A stretch of DNA of 42,879 nt from a virus, in the IMG/VR virus record IMGVR_UViG_3300006810_000097, positions 1 through 42,879 of that record. One strand, given 5' to 3'. Made by a program: the position numbers and the translations under genes. This document shows positions 19,401 to 26,785 of this stretch, piece after piece. Positions within the stretch are counted from its first letter, which is position 1. Every line of letters begins with the position of its first letter. The notes beneath the pieces were generated by a model that searched no databases, was not told where the DNA came from, and worked only from the letters and a program-made list of their open reading frames with translations.

Positions 19401-20115
19401 AGACTCCGCTGTAGATACCGGTGGTACCTACCACGTTTTATCTTGGGACGGTAATGAGTGGCATTCTCGCCACCTTCCCTTTTATCATATAGATATCTCA
19501 TCAAATGATTTTAGAAATGAAGTAGACAGTGTGCTGCCTTATGGACTAAATACCTCTAGTGCAACATCTGGACAAATTTTAGCTTGGGATGGAACTACTA
19601 GCGACTTTACTTGGGTAAATCAAGCAAGTGCAGGACAAACTCTTGCTGGACTAACAGATGTAAATATTCTTGGTGCAACTCAAGGGGATGTTCTTGTTTA
19701 CGATAGCGGAAACAGTGCTTTTGAAAACGTTCCGCAATCGGATCTGGATGTAGTAGAATCTGGAACTTGGACTTGTACTATCGCGGGAAATTCTGGAGGA
19801 ACTCAATACTACGTAAAAACAGGAAAGTTGGTTCATGTTAGTGTGTCTGCATTTAATATAGGTACTAGTACAGCTGGTGCCATTCCAATAACAGGGCTAC
19901 CCTTTGCTATAGGTAGATCCGGCACTGCTCCTGTAAGAATAACGAATTCTGCTACTAGTGTTTCTGGGGCAAGTATTTATGTAACCGCTATAGCGGGGAC
20001 AAGCACTTTATATTTAGAGTATAATACCGCATCGGGGTCTCCAACAGCCGTACCAGGATCTATGCTAGGAACCAATACTGGTTTATCATTTGGAATAGCT
20101 TATCAAACGACATAA
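16435..20115 (+). CDS. J C-terminal continuation and long tail fibre
   Basis: The first 28 residues (EEITFKVRSVSHKGNYSEF) are the second half of the FN3 domain begun by the preceding gene. A J-type distal region follows to about residue 300. The rest of the 1226 residues is fibre: VDGTTTEVNSTIMTVDDK near 433, a YDIGSSAKRWGELF module near 550, tandem NYNDLSNKPTIPTKTSDLT repeats at about 683-830, and several LSDV...VLKWD..NSEW-type repeats to about 1100. It ends with a beta-rich tip (VESGTWTCTIAG...YYVKTGKLVHVSVSAF) of the kind that closes trimeric phage fibres. I infer a central tail fibre extending from the J tip. The SD is AGGA at 16423. The split from J is discussed separately. Confidence 0.85.
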   Translation: MSEEITFKVRSVSHKGNYSEFKTVRINRDGQKFTLIGPRIHDGMPKGAYASFNADTVNSFRADETQSTEEGAGDPVSSRYRGLINWPFLRDLVAELYPDGWTYEGTVLNPQPTEDFDEFDYTFESYPVNISSIVNPQNAITVSEPQVVNLDGVVPDETRELYILFQAQYRTIHLVEWDKHAMPTLPFWRFMGDGTRAMDHSSNWLSIGNVAVSTDGIMTGSGFRQSLKVNDTVTFPVGSINDEYLGLGAKVIEINSDTQVTLDRSFETELQVQAAYRAVYRPNYSNDAVLAQVLRGPDGPPYVLNFILNRSFIGAVSNLNPQQQAETGTSDGITINGPNAGIDVAGGSIRGGMTDYGVGTGFWFGVDPTDGLHKVAIGDPAAGDFITYDGTDINSKMNNLELRGWLRGPANFVIDPAVHGDDTGTVIIAGNLQVDGTTTEVNSTIMTVDDKNIVLADGAGNAAAAQGGGITLDGAFAAIQYNIASSLPDGSGGTGPAWESNIQWTVADGLSVYGSTHLRENVLLGTSSTDVVTFNAEIEENLIPTTANSYDIGSSAKRWGELFANAADIGTGGLKVAGGSSTQILQHDGTKLSYIDYTLESLTNVSTGATANKLLKYDGTNWGPGTVAFSDLTNTPTTLAGYGITDAATAAQGAKADSAVQPGDNVSVLANDANYVTSTSLHAVATSGNYSDLNGTPNLHAVATSGSYNDLINKPSIPTKTSDLTNDSGFITSAQIPSDVSDLTDTTNLLFSGNYNDLSNKPTIPTKTSDLTNDSGFLTSGSFATVATTGNYNDLSNLPSIPTNNNQLTNGAGYLTDVYTINGNSIIGTGNLNVQATLDVAGLTDVTITSIQSGSYLFYQGPTGGWVNAQPSIATFNDVAYSPNPPATDNELLLWDTTAGEWQNKAFSTFNLGDLGDVSSNVPFSSDSVLKWDATNSEWEPQMLYLFNLADTAVGGRSNGDVLTWRSIDSKWVAQAPGTSITLGSLSNVDSAVDTGGTYHVLSWDGNEWHSRHLPFYHIDISSNDFRNEVDSVLPYGLNTSSATSGQILAWDGTTSDFTWVNQASAGQTLAGLTDVNILGATQGDVLVYDSGNSAFENVPQSDLDVVESGTWTCTIAGNSGGTQYYVKTGKLVHVSVSAFNIGTSTAGAIPITGLPFAIGRSGTAPVRITNSATSVSGASIYVTAIAGTSTLYLEYNTASGSPTAVPGSMLGTNTGLSFGIAYQTT

Positions 20116-20127
20116 GGAGAGTAAAAA

Positions 20128-20352
20128 ATGGCGTTAACTAAACAGACAGTGGTTGATAGAATAGAGATTGTAGAAACTCAAGATGAGTCCTTTAATACTA
20201 TAGTCGCTGTTCAAGTAAGAGAAAAAACAAAAATTTTAGAAGATGGTAATTTACTTTCTTCTTCTTTTCATCGTTATGTAATTTATGCCGAGGATGATTA
20301 TTCTCAACGAGATGAAAAAGTACGTGCTGTATGCGACATTGCATTTTCTTAA
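20128..20352 (+). CDS. Small conserved phage protein of unknown function
   Basis: This gene encodes 74 residues. A strong SD (AAGGAG, overlapping the preceding TAA) supports the ATG. The protein has the pattern MALTKQTVVDRIEIVE...VQVREKT...SSSFHRYVIYAEDDYS...VRAVCDIAF. I have seen short proteins of this pattern (a VD.IE start, a SFHR motif, a D.S ending) near tail-fibre genes in marine and cyanobacterial phages, but no function is known to me. It is mostly predicted beta strand with no signal peptide or membrane segment. It is the last gene before the internal promoter. Confidence 0.75.
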   Translation: MALTKQTVVDRIEIVETQDESFNTIVAVQVREKTKILEDGNLLSSSFHRYVIYAEDDYSQRDEKVRAVCDIAFS

Positions 20353-20380
20353 CTACTAATACCCTTACAAAAAATATATC

Positions 20381-20409
20381 TTGACAAGGCAGGTATGCTT
20401 TGTTATAAT
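20381..20409 (+). promoter_or_regulatory. Consensus extended sigma70 promoter
   Basis: TTGACA at 20381-20386 and TATAAT at 20404-20409 are separated by exactly 17 nt. A TGT before the -10 (20401-20403) makes it an extended -10 (TGnTATAAT). The 15 or so bases upstream are A/T-rich (ACAAAAAATATATC), like an UP element. Transcription would start near 20416. It lies in the only sizeable intergenic gap of the window and faces the fibre genes from 20466 onward. Confidence 0.88.
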
Positions 20410-20415
20410 CATACC
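20392..20415 (+). promoter_or_regulatory. Inverted repeat overlapping the -10 box: candidate operator
   Basis: GGTATG at 20392-20397 and CATACC at 20410-20415 are perfect 6-bp inverted arms around a 12-bp centre holding the -10 hexamer. The spacing (18 bp centre to centre) would place the arms on nearly the same face of the helix, as in many dimeric repressor sites. There is only one copy and no regulator gene in the window, so it could be coincidence. Confidence 0.4.
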
Positions 20416-20435
20416 ATAGAATATTTAAAAAAAGC

Positions 20436-20451
20436 CTTCTTAAATAAGAAG
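20436..20451 (+). promoter_or_regulatory. Small hairpin in the leader of the promoter-proximal gene
   Basis: CTTCTT (20436-20441), AAAT loop, AAGAAG (20446-20451) can form a weak 6-bp stem 14 nt before the ATG at 20466. No run of T follows, so it is not a standard terminator. It pairs the only purine-rich stretch near the start. Confidence 0.35.
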
Positions 20452-20465
20452 TTAGCGCCCTTCCA

Positions 20466-20834
20466 ATGAATAGATTAGTGACACTTGTTAAAAACGATAC
20501 AGGACCTGATTTAACTGTAGTTATTGTTAAAAATGAAAACAATGACAGGTTTGTCACTGATTCTGCTAATGTATTTTTAAATATTCGACGAAAAGATACT
20601 CCTACTGCAATTGTGAGTGTTGCGGCAGACGAATTTAAATCTACAGATACTCAAGGCCAATATGTTTTTAATTTGAAGCCTTTTTTAACTCATGCCGATG
20701 TAGACGATGATTTTTATGAAGCAGAGGTAGAGTTTATTGTACCCGCAGGCGTCGATGAGAGTAATAATCCTTTGACAGAAGTTTATACAACTTTTGAACA
20801 AATTACTATACAGGTGCGGGATGATTATACATGA
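20466..20834 (+). CDS. BppU-like baseplate/fibre adaptor protein
   Basis: The 122-residue beta-rich protein has the pattern of the N-terminal domain of phage upper-baseplate (BppU/DUF2479-like) proteins: LVKNDTGPDLTVVIVK, then VFLNIRRKDT, then DTQGQYVFNLKPF, then FYEAEVEFIVPAG, ending ITIQVRDDYT. In lactococcal phages the equivalent domain anchors receptor-binding proteins to the baseplate. Here it stands alone, so it may attach the large protein encoded just downstream (ATGA overlap at 20831-20834). It is the first gene after the consensus promoter. Unlike its neighbours, it has no clear Shine-Dalgarno before the ATG (bases 20452-20465 read TTAGCGCCCTTCCA). A GTG at 20478 is an alternative start with no better site. 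Confidence 0.7.
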   Translation: MNRLVTLVKNDTGPDLTVVIVKNENNDRFVTDSANVFLNIRRKDTPTAIVSVAADEFKSTDTQGQYVFNLKPFLTHADVDDDFYEAEVEFIVPAGVDESNNPLTEVYTTFEQITIQVRDDYT

Positions 20835-23800
20835 GCGGAAAGTTTCGCATAGATTCTTTAATAGAGAACTCTTTATTAATAGCAGATACTAGCGATACTG
20901 CTATAGAAATCGATGCTGCTTCGGTATCTCTTCTATCTTTTTTAGATGTAAGAATTACTCACGAACAGCTTTTACGATTTTTTCTCTTGGATGAAGTATT
21001 TCAAGAGGATGTTTTTGCAAAAATTGTACACTATAGACGAAAGTTCAATGAAGTATTAATTACTCCTGAGTTAGTATCTAAGCAGCCAGCTCTTAGTGAA
21101 GATGAAGAGCTACTTACTGTAGAAAAGTTTGATTATTTTCACCTTCGTAGACGACTGCCGCAAGAAAACATACTGTTTTCAGATTCTATAGTTACTCCTA
21201 AAGTTAAAACAAAAAATGAACTTTTGTTTACAAGCGATCGGGTGTCCAAAAGACTGCCTGACATAACAGCTCGACACGCTACTAAGGATGAAAAATCAGA
21301 TTTTGATTTTATTGTAGAGTTTTTTGACGAACAAATAGACTTTATTTTAATAAGAAATCGTCCTCAATTTGATGCAGCAAGAGTATTAGAAGTTCCAAAT
21401 ATCTATAGGTATACTAATCCAAGAGATTTAGTATTTTTAGAAGATTCTATTAAACGCGTCCAAGCTATTACAGCTCCTCATGAGACGCAGTTAGTAGACC
21501 CTTTTGGTGATGGTAGTGTACCTCAAAAGCCGGGCTTCGATCACATTGTAGAATTTTTAGATGAAAGAATTAATACTCTTCTTTTCCGTGCTCCTATACA
21601 ACAAGGAGCTTCTTCTGTCGAAAACTTTATTATAAGTAGAATTGTAGATCCTAAAGATAAAGTATTTACATCTCAAGAAGAAGATAAAACAATTGGAAAA
21701 CAATTTAATACAAATGCTAATACTCCCAGTAAAGATATTTTTTACACTACTACAGCAAGAAATAGTGCGGCTACTAATCCTTTACTAAATTTTGTTAAAT
21801 TCACTTTAATAGGTAAATTAAAGCAAGATAAAGTTTCTAGCTCGGACAGTATAGCATCAATATCAAAAGTTACAGATATACAGCAAGATAGGCTTCGCAC
21901 ACTAGATACTGCAACTTGGTTATTTGGAAAGCAGTTAAATATAAATGCTATTAGTAGTGCTGGTACTACTAACAAAAATATTGTATATGCTCAATCTGTT
22001 CCAGGAAAGTTTAAATTAATTCTTAAACAGTCTCATAAGCCTGTACAAGATAACTTAAAAACTTTAGATTCTATTCTTTCAGCAAAAAGTCATCTTTTAA
22101 GCGATAAAATTTATCAAGAAGATGATGCTCCTTGGCTATTTAATAAATTTGCAAGACATGCTACGCAACTAGTAGATCCCTTTGGAGATGGTAGAGTTGC
22201 TCAAAAGCCCGGGTTAGATTTTATTGTTGCAGTACAAGCAGAAAGAGCTGCAGATCCTTTATTTAATTTTGTAAAACTGGGAGCGACTCTTGGCTTAAAA
22301 AGTGAAGATGCATTTGTAAAAGAAGATGCTTTAGTTTTTTCAGATGCTCTTCTAAATACTGATAGAATAAATTTTGTAAGTTCACAGAAGAAGACAATAG
22401 CAAATTCGCACAGAGTTTTAGAAGTTAATCCTCACAATCCTTTATTATCCATACAGGGTATCAGAGACGAAACCCAAGAAGAAGTAGGGATTACTGTACG
22501 AAGATATCCGCAGACTCGCCCCCATCCTGGCGTACCAGCTGCACCGAGACACACTTTAGGTTTTGTAGATTTAGGGCCAGGAAAAAATCCTTTATCTGAA
22601 GTAGAACTTACGGATAAGCTACCTCAGCTTAGTTCCGCAACAAAAACGTTTAAAGATAGATTACATTTTGAAGAAGTAAGAAAAGAAAAATACTTTATAA
22701 ACAAAGATCTACCGGTAGAATTTATAACGGATTTTCAACAGTCAGGAGTCTCTGCAAGAACTCCCGGCGCTCCAAAAATTAAATCGCATACTAGTTTTAA
22801 CCAAGTAACAGATTCTTACTATGAGAGAGCTTGGAATACTTTTTATAAACATCAGCTAAAACAAACTCAAGGAGGCTATTGGAATTCTTCGGGTGTTTGG
22901 GTTCCTCCAGTATATCAACCTACATATCCTAATATAAGCTCTATGTACGGAGCAGGACATTGGATAGACGGAACAAACACATTTCCAACTCTTCCAAATA
23001 GAGAGTTAGCTTGGTTTCAAGCAGACAGTGGAAGAAGGGAAGATTACGCTTTAGTTGCAGATGCGGAATATAGTTTAGAGGGAGATTTTTATAGCTTTAT
23101 GGGAACAGGCTATAAAACTCGATATAGATATTGGACAAACCCGTTTCAAACTTGGTTTTCTGGACCCTATAGTTATTTTCCTACAAAGGATGCCCAAGGT
23201 AAAAGAGTCTTATTTTATAGAGAGTTTACTAATAGAGACTTAAATGACTCAAGAGCTCCCAGATACTTAATAAATTCTCAGGGCGTTAAATATCAATCGG
23301 GGTATAATAAAGGTAGATTAAGATACTCGGGAATTACTGTATTTCAAAAACTAGCGCGTTTAGGACTACTTGGAGGAACTTTTCAGAAGCGTCGATCACT
23401 AACGCCGTTTTTATCAAACAATGCAGGAATAAAAGTAACGCCGCCTTTAATATCGAGTTCTGGGAACACAAGCGTACAAACGGATAGAGTAGGTGCATTT
23501 TTCTACCCCTATCTTCAAAATCCTGTCGGAACACCAGAAGATGTTATATTAAAAGAAACTCGTGGACCTATAAAGAGTTTCTTAAGAGCGGGGTATGTAG
23601 GTCCTGTAAATGATGCATTAGGAAATTATTTATATGACGTAAAATTAGAAACTATAAGTAAACACTTTTCAAATTACCATAGAAAAACATTTTTAAATCC
23701 TTTTGATAATCAATATATTGAAGGACTATTTGGAGGTGCAGAATCTTCATTTGCTGAAAAAAGTATTCTTACAAATATATCATATGCACTTCCTCGCTTT

Positions 23801-25249
23801 CCCTTAGATACAGGATTTGTTAGAAGTAGAAGAAGCGGGGCAGACGGAACTTCTGATGTTAAAATGACTCCTAATCGAGTACAAAAAGACGATATTTTAT
23901 TGTCTTATATAGGTCCAATATATGATGCACTTGGAAATTATTTGTATGACGTAAAATTGGAAACTGTAGGAAAGAACTTTAAAAATTCTAGTAGAAAGTT
24001 AATAATAAATCAAGTTCAACAATTAATTGAAGGAATTGAAGGCGCCCCTAACGAAACTTTAAACTTTCAAGACTTTCCTTTAGTTATATCAGGTAGTTCT
24101 CCTATAGTTTCAGATCGTTTTTATATAGGAAATGAAAAAGTTTCAAAAGCTCGAGAAACCTATATTAATGACGGTGAAGTTAGTTTATATGAAATTATTC
24201 CTGACTTTGATAGCTCAGGGGCACTTATAAATTTAAATAAAGAAGCTCCTTCATCATTATATCAACTTCGTAGATGGGGTAAAAATTTATATGCTTCAGA
24301 AAGTATTTTAGTTAATCGTAGAACGGATGTAGGGGGGTATACGTATACAGCTTATAATACTTATACTCCAAACAATGTTCTTGAAAGCTGGCAGCGACCA
24401 GGCTATGGCCCTGGTACTTCAACTTTAGGGAGCTTTAATTATAGTACTGGATTTTTTTGGAAAGGTAGTTATTTAGCGCATGACGGTAGTACTCTTTCCA
24501 CTCCTTACTATTATAATTCTGCCACTAAAACTGCTTTTTTGTGGAACTCTGTTGCAGGATATTGGGTACTAGTTACTGATATAGATATATCTATTTCTAA
24601 TATTTTAGGTTCTTATGGGCAAAATGGATTTATACAGCATTTAACTAATGGAACCGACCCAACTAGACCTTCTGCAGGAAATTTTACATATGAAGATACA
24701 GTTAATGGAGGTTTAATAAATGATTATATACTCTATCCAACGTATAATATACCTAGTGGATTACAGTCTGAATTTAGGTGGAGAAACTTAGGTAATATAG
24801 AGGCCATTTATGCGGGAGATATAAACTATAATATAAATAATCCCGGAGGCGGCCCAGGATACGCAAGTAACCCCCGCCTTAAACTACTGAAAGGCTCTAA
24901 CGATCACTTATATGTAATTCTTTATTATGGTTCGGGAGTCTTGACATCAGGAAATATAAGCAATAGTCAAGTAGGAAATGGTAGCGGTACTAGCTGGCAA
25001 CAAGCTAGTTATTTAACTCTTGTTGACAAACAGACTCCAGTACCTGGAGAAACACTTTCTCCAATATTTATAGCTTCAGAAAATTCAGCGACAGACAATA
25101 CATTTGTACAACAGCTGAGACATTTTGATAGAACACATACGGAAACGGTCGAGGTTGCTGACCCTGGATCCGCCTTTATACCCGTGTACTGCGCTTCATA
25201 CTTTTTGGAGCCTTATGTCAGCGAAGATGGCAAATCCGCCAGTTTTTAG
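20831..25249 (+). CDS. Large repeat-containing virion protein of unknown function
   Basis: This gene encodes 1472 residues. I do not recognise a named family. The first 550 residues are charged and built of degenerate D-rich segments (DLVFLEDSIKR, DRLRTLDTATWLF). One unit, ATQLVDPFGDG...QKPG.D.IV, occurs twice (about 217-242 and 442-467). A second unit, DALGNYLYDVKLET, occurs twice (about 929-942 and 1032-1045). The region from 640 to 850 is Tyr/Trp/Pro-rich. The C-terminus ends CASYFLEPYVSEDGKSASF; YF.E.YV endings occur in other marine-phage structural proteins. The size, repeats and position between BppU-like and fibre genes point to a virion fibre or baseplate component. The ATGA overlap couples it to the adaptor gene. 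The charged N-terminal half is unlike the Thr/Ser/Gly-rich fibres around it. Confidence 0.72.
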   Translation: MSGKFRIDSLIENSLLIADTSDTAIEIDAASVSLLSFLDVRITHEQLLRFFLLDEVFQEDVFAKIVHYRRKFNEVLITPELVSKQPALSEDEELLTVEKFDYFHLRRRLPQENILFSDSIVTPKVKTKNELLFTSDRVSKRLPDITARHATKDEKSDFDFIVEFFDEQIDFILIRNRPQFDAARVLEVPNIYRYTNPRDLVFLEDSIKRVQAITAPHETQLVDPFGDGSVPQKPGFDHIVEFLDERINTLLFRAPIQQGASSVENFIISRIVDPKDKVFTSQEEDKTIGKQFNTNANTPSKDIFYTTTARNSAATNPLLNFVKFTLIGKLKQDKVSSSDSIASISKVTDIQQDRLRTLDTATWLFGKQLNINAISSAGTTNKNIVYAQSVPGKFKLILKQSHKPVQDNLKTLDSILSAKSHLLSDKIYQEDDAPWLFNKFARHATQLVDPFGDGRVAQKPGLDFIVAVQAERAADPLFNFVKLGATLGLKSEDAFVKEDALVFSDALLNTDRINFVSSQKKTIANSHRVLEVNPHNPLLSIQGIRDETQEEVGITVRRYPQTRPHPGVPAAPRHTLGFVDLGPGKNPLSEVELTDKLPQLSSATKTFKDRLHFEEVRKEKYFINKDLPVEFITDFQQSGVSARTPGAPKIKSHTSFNQVTDSYYERAWNTFYKHQLKQTQGGYWNSSGVWVPPVYQPTYPNISSMYGAGHWIDGTNTFPTLPNRELAWFQADSGRREDYALVADAEYSLEGDFYSFMGTGYKTRYRYWTNPFQTWFSGPYSYFPTKDAQGKRVLFYREFTNRDLNDSRAPRYLINSQGVKYQSGYNKGRLRYSGITVFQKLARLGLLGGTFQKRRSLTPFLSNNAGIKVTPPLISSSGNTSVQTDRVGAFFYPYLQNPVGTPEDVILKETRGPIKSFLRAGYVGPVNDALGNYLYDVKLETISKHFSNYHRKTFLNPFDNQYIEGLFGGAESSFAEKSILTNISYALPRFPLDTGFVRSRRSGADGTSDVKMTPNRVQKDDILLSYIGPIYDALGNYLYDVKLETVGKNFKNSSRKLIINQVQQLIEGIEGAPNETLNFQDFPLVISGSSPIVSDRFYIGNEKVSKARETYINDGEVSLYEIIPDFDSSGALINLNKEAPSSLYQLRRWGKNLYASESILVNRRTDVGGYTYTAYNTYTPNNVLESWQRPGYGPGTSTLGSFNYSTGFFWKGSYLAHDGSTLSTPYYYNSATKTAFLWNSVAGYWVLVTDIDISISNILGSYGQNGFIQHLTNGTDPTRPSAGNFTYEDTVNGGLINDYILYPTYNIPSGLQSEFRWRNLGNIEAIYAGDINYNINNPGGGPGYASNPRLKLLKGSNDHLYVILYYGSGVLTSGNISNSQVGNGSGTSWQQASYLTLVDKQTPVPGETLSPIFIASENSATDNTFVQQLRHFDRTHTETVEVADPGSAFIPVYCASYFLEPYVSEDGKSASF

Positions 25250-25260
25250 GAGATTTTAAA

Positions 25261-26754
25261 ATGCAAAAAGACAGTGCTCAAATCAAGGGAATTGTCAATC
25301 TCGTTTTGAGAGATAACGCGGGTCGAGTAAAACAACATAAAACTATTCGAAATATGGTAACAAACTACGGTTTGGCCCATATTGTCGGCCGTTTAATAGA
25401 CCCAAAACAAGATATTCGAGGAAGCCATGTTATTCCTCGAATGATGAGCCATATGGCGATTGGCTCAGGCCAAGCAGACGCAAGTAGAGGTGGTAATGTA
25501 GGTTCATTTACTACCACTAGTGCAACTGATCGTGCCTTGGAATTTGAAGAAGGGCTTCGTGTACAAGTTAAAAGAGATACGTCTTTTAATGCAGAGTATG
25601 CAACTTTTACTGTAGACTTTGCAGACACGCTTCCTGCTCCATATCTGAGAGCTTCAGGCACAACTCTTACTATTGCCCCTACAACCAACCAAGGATCAGA
25701 TGCTTACAATGCTAGATATATCCGTGCGCCAGGTGGTAACATTGGTGACGCAATTATGACAGTAAGCGATACTACGTCAGGAGGCACTAAAGCTTTTCCC
25801 GACGGGACAAAAATTCTTGCAAAAAATATTAATTCTGACGGTCTGTTGGAGTTTACTTTGGACGCTACTATTGATACCACTAACTCTGCATTTGCTACTG
25901 CAGGCACCCCTGTAACATTAACGTTTACACCTATTCAAAGTCAGGTTGGTCGTTTGAATCCATCAACAGGAGTTGTAGAATCTACAGTTAGCTGGAGTGG
26001 CGCGGGGGATGTAACTGGTGTTAATTCTGCAGATCTTGGTGGATCTGGAAACATTCCTACTCGAGGCATTATTGGAGGCTACTACAATCAGGGAGATGCT
26101 GGTATTAATGGCACCAGTGATCCAGTGCCCCCATTTTTTGGAGACGCAGACGATGTACCTGTAGATATTGCATATGGTGATCCTTTTGTTCAATTTGGTA
26201 CTTCTGTTGACGGAGTATTCCAAGGTACTGTTGCGGGTAGTAGTGTTGTAATTGACCAAGGTGTAGATCCTGAAGGGTACCCAACTAGTGAAAATGATTA
26301 TGGTTCTCAGCCTAGTCCTGTTGACACTTCGGATCCCACAAATACTAGCCCTCCGAATGCTGTTGCAGGTACTAAAAAGACCGGTACTCGTATTGTATAC
26401 GTAGCTACTTTTAAAGAGCAGAATCCTGCTCCGACTGGCACAACTTTTACAGGTGGAGGCACCGAGTGCCCAATCGTAGAAGCAGGTATTTTTAATGCTC
26501 TGGAGCCTGATGTAGATGCTAATACCAATGCAGACTTAACTTCATTTGATCCACCCCTTCTTCCAAGCGGCGGAACAGGTACAGCACAAACTAATACTTT
26601 GGGAGGCTCAATCGTTACTCTTAACGCTCCAGGTTCTACTAAGGGTGCTATTAGTCAAACTATGCTGTGTCGTACCACATTCAACGTAGTAAATAAAGCA
26701 ACTGATGATACTCTGCAAATTACTTGGTCTGTACAATTGAAAGACACGCCGTAA
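25261..26754 (+). CDS. Phage virion/fibre protein of the LCRTTF..VNK family
   Basis: This gene encodes 497 residues. The N-terminus (GIVNLVLRDNAGRVKQHKTI, RNMVTNYGLAHIVGRL, MMSHMAIGSG) and the C-terminus (CPIVEAGIFNA and MLCRTTFNVVNKATDDTLQI) are the two ends of a phage structural family I recognise, usually about 150-250 residues, found next to fibres. No enzymatic role is known for it. Here about 250 Gly/Thr/Asp-rich residues separate the two conserved ends, so it appears expanded by a beta-rich insertion. SD and stop are merged (TAGGAG at 25247). Fewer rare-looking codons and a higher G/C content than the upstream gene are noticeable by eye but were not measured. Confidence 0.78.
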   Translation: MQKDSAQIKGIVNLVLRDNAGRVKQHKTIRNMVTNYGLAHIVGRLIDPKQDIRGSHVIPRMMSHMAIGSGQADASRGGNVGSFTTTSATDRALEFEEGLRVQVKRDTSFNAEYATFTVDFADTLPAPYLRASGTTLTIAPTTNQGSDAYNARYIRAPGGNIGDAIMTVSDTTSGGTKAFPDGTKILAKNINSDGLLEFTLDATIDTTNSAFATAGTPVTLTFTPIQSQVGRLNPSTGVVESTVSWSGAGDVTGVNSADLGGSGNIPTRGIIGGYYNQGDAGINGTSDPVPPFFGDADDVPVDIAYGDPFVQFGTSVDGVFQGTVAGSSVVIDQGVDPEGYPTSENDYGSQPSPVDTSDPTNTSPPNAVAGTKKTGTRIVYVATFKEQNPAPTGTTFTGGGTECPIVEAGIFNALEPDVDANTNADLTSFDPPLLPSGGTGTAQTNTLGGSIVTLNAPGSTKGAISQTMLCRTTFNVVNKATDDTLQITWSVQLKDTP

Positions 26755-26785
26755 TTTACAAAGTAAGTTAATATAGGGGTTTTTA

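Noticed and set aside
20353-20465. Rho-independent terminator before or after the promoter
   Set aside because: The only stem (20436-20451) is weak and A/T-rich and no T run follows it.
20198-20557. 119-codon open frame on the - strand over the promoter gap
   Set aside because: It overlaps two convincing + strand genes and the promoter, is rich in Leu/Phe/Lys from A/T-rich DNA, and has no recognisable motif.
24949-24954. TTGACA within the 1472-residue gene as a further promoter
   Set aside because: No matching -10 at 16-18 nt; it is inside coding sequence.
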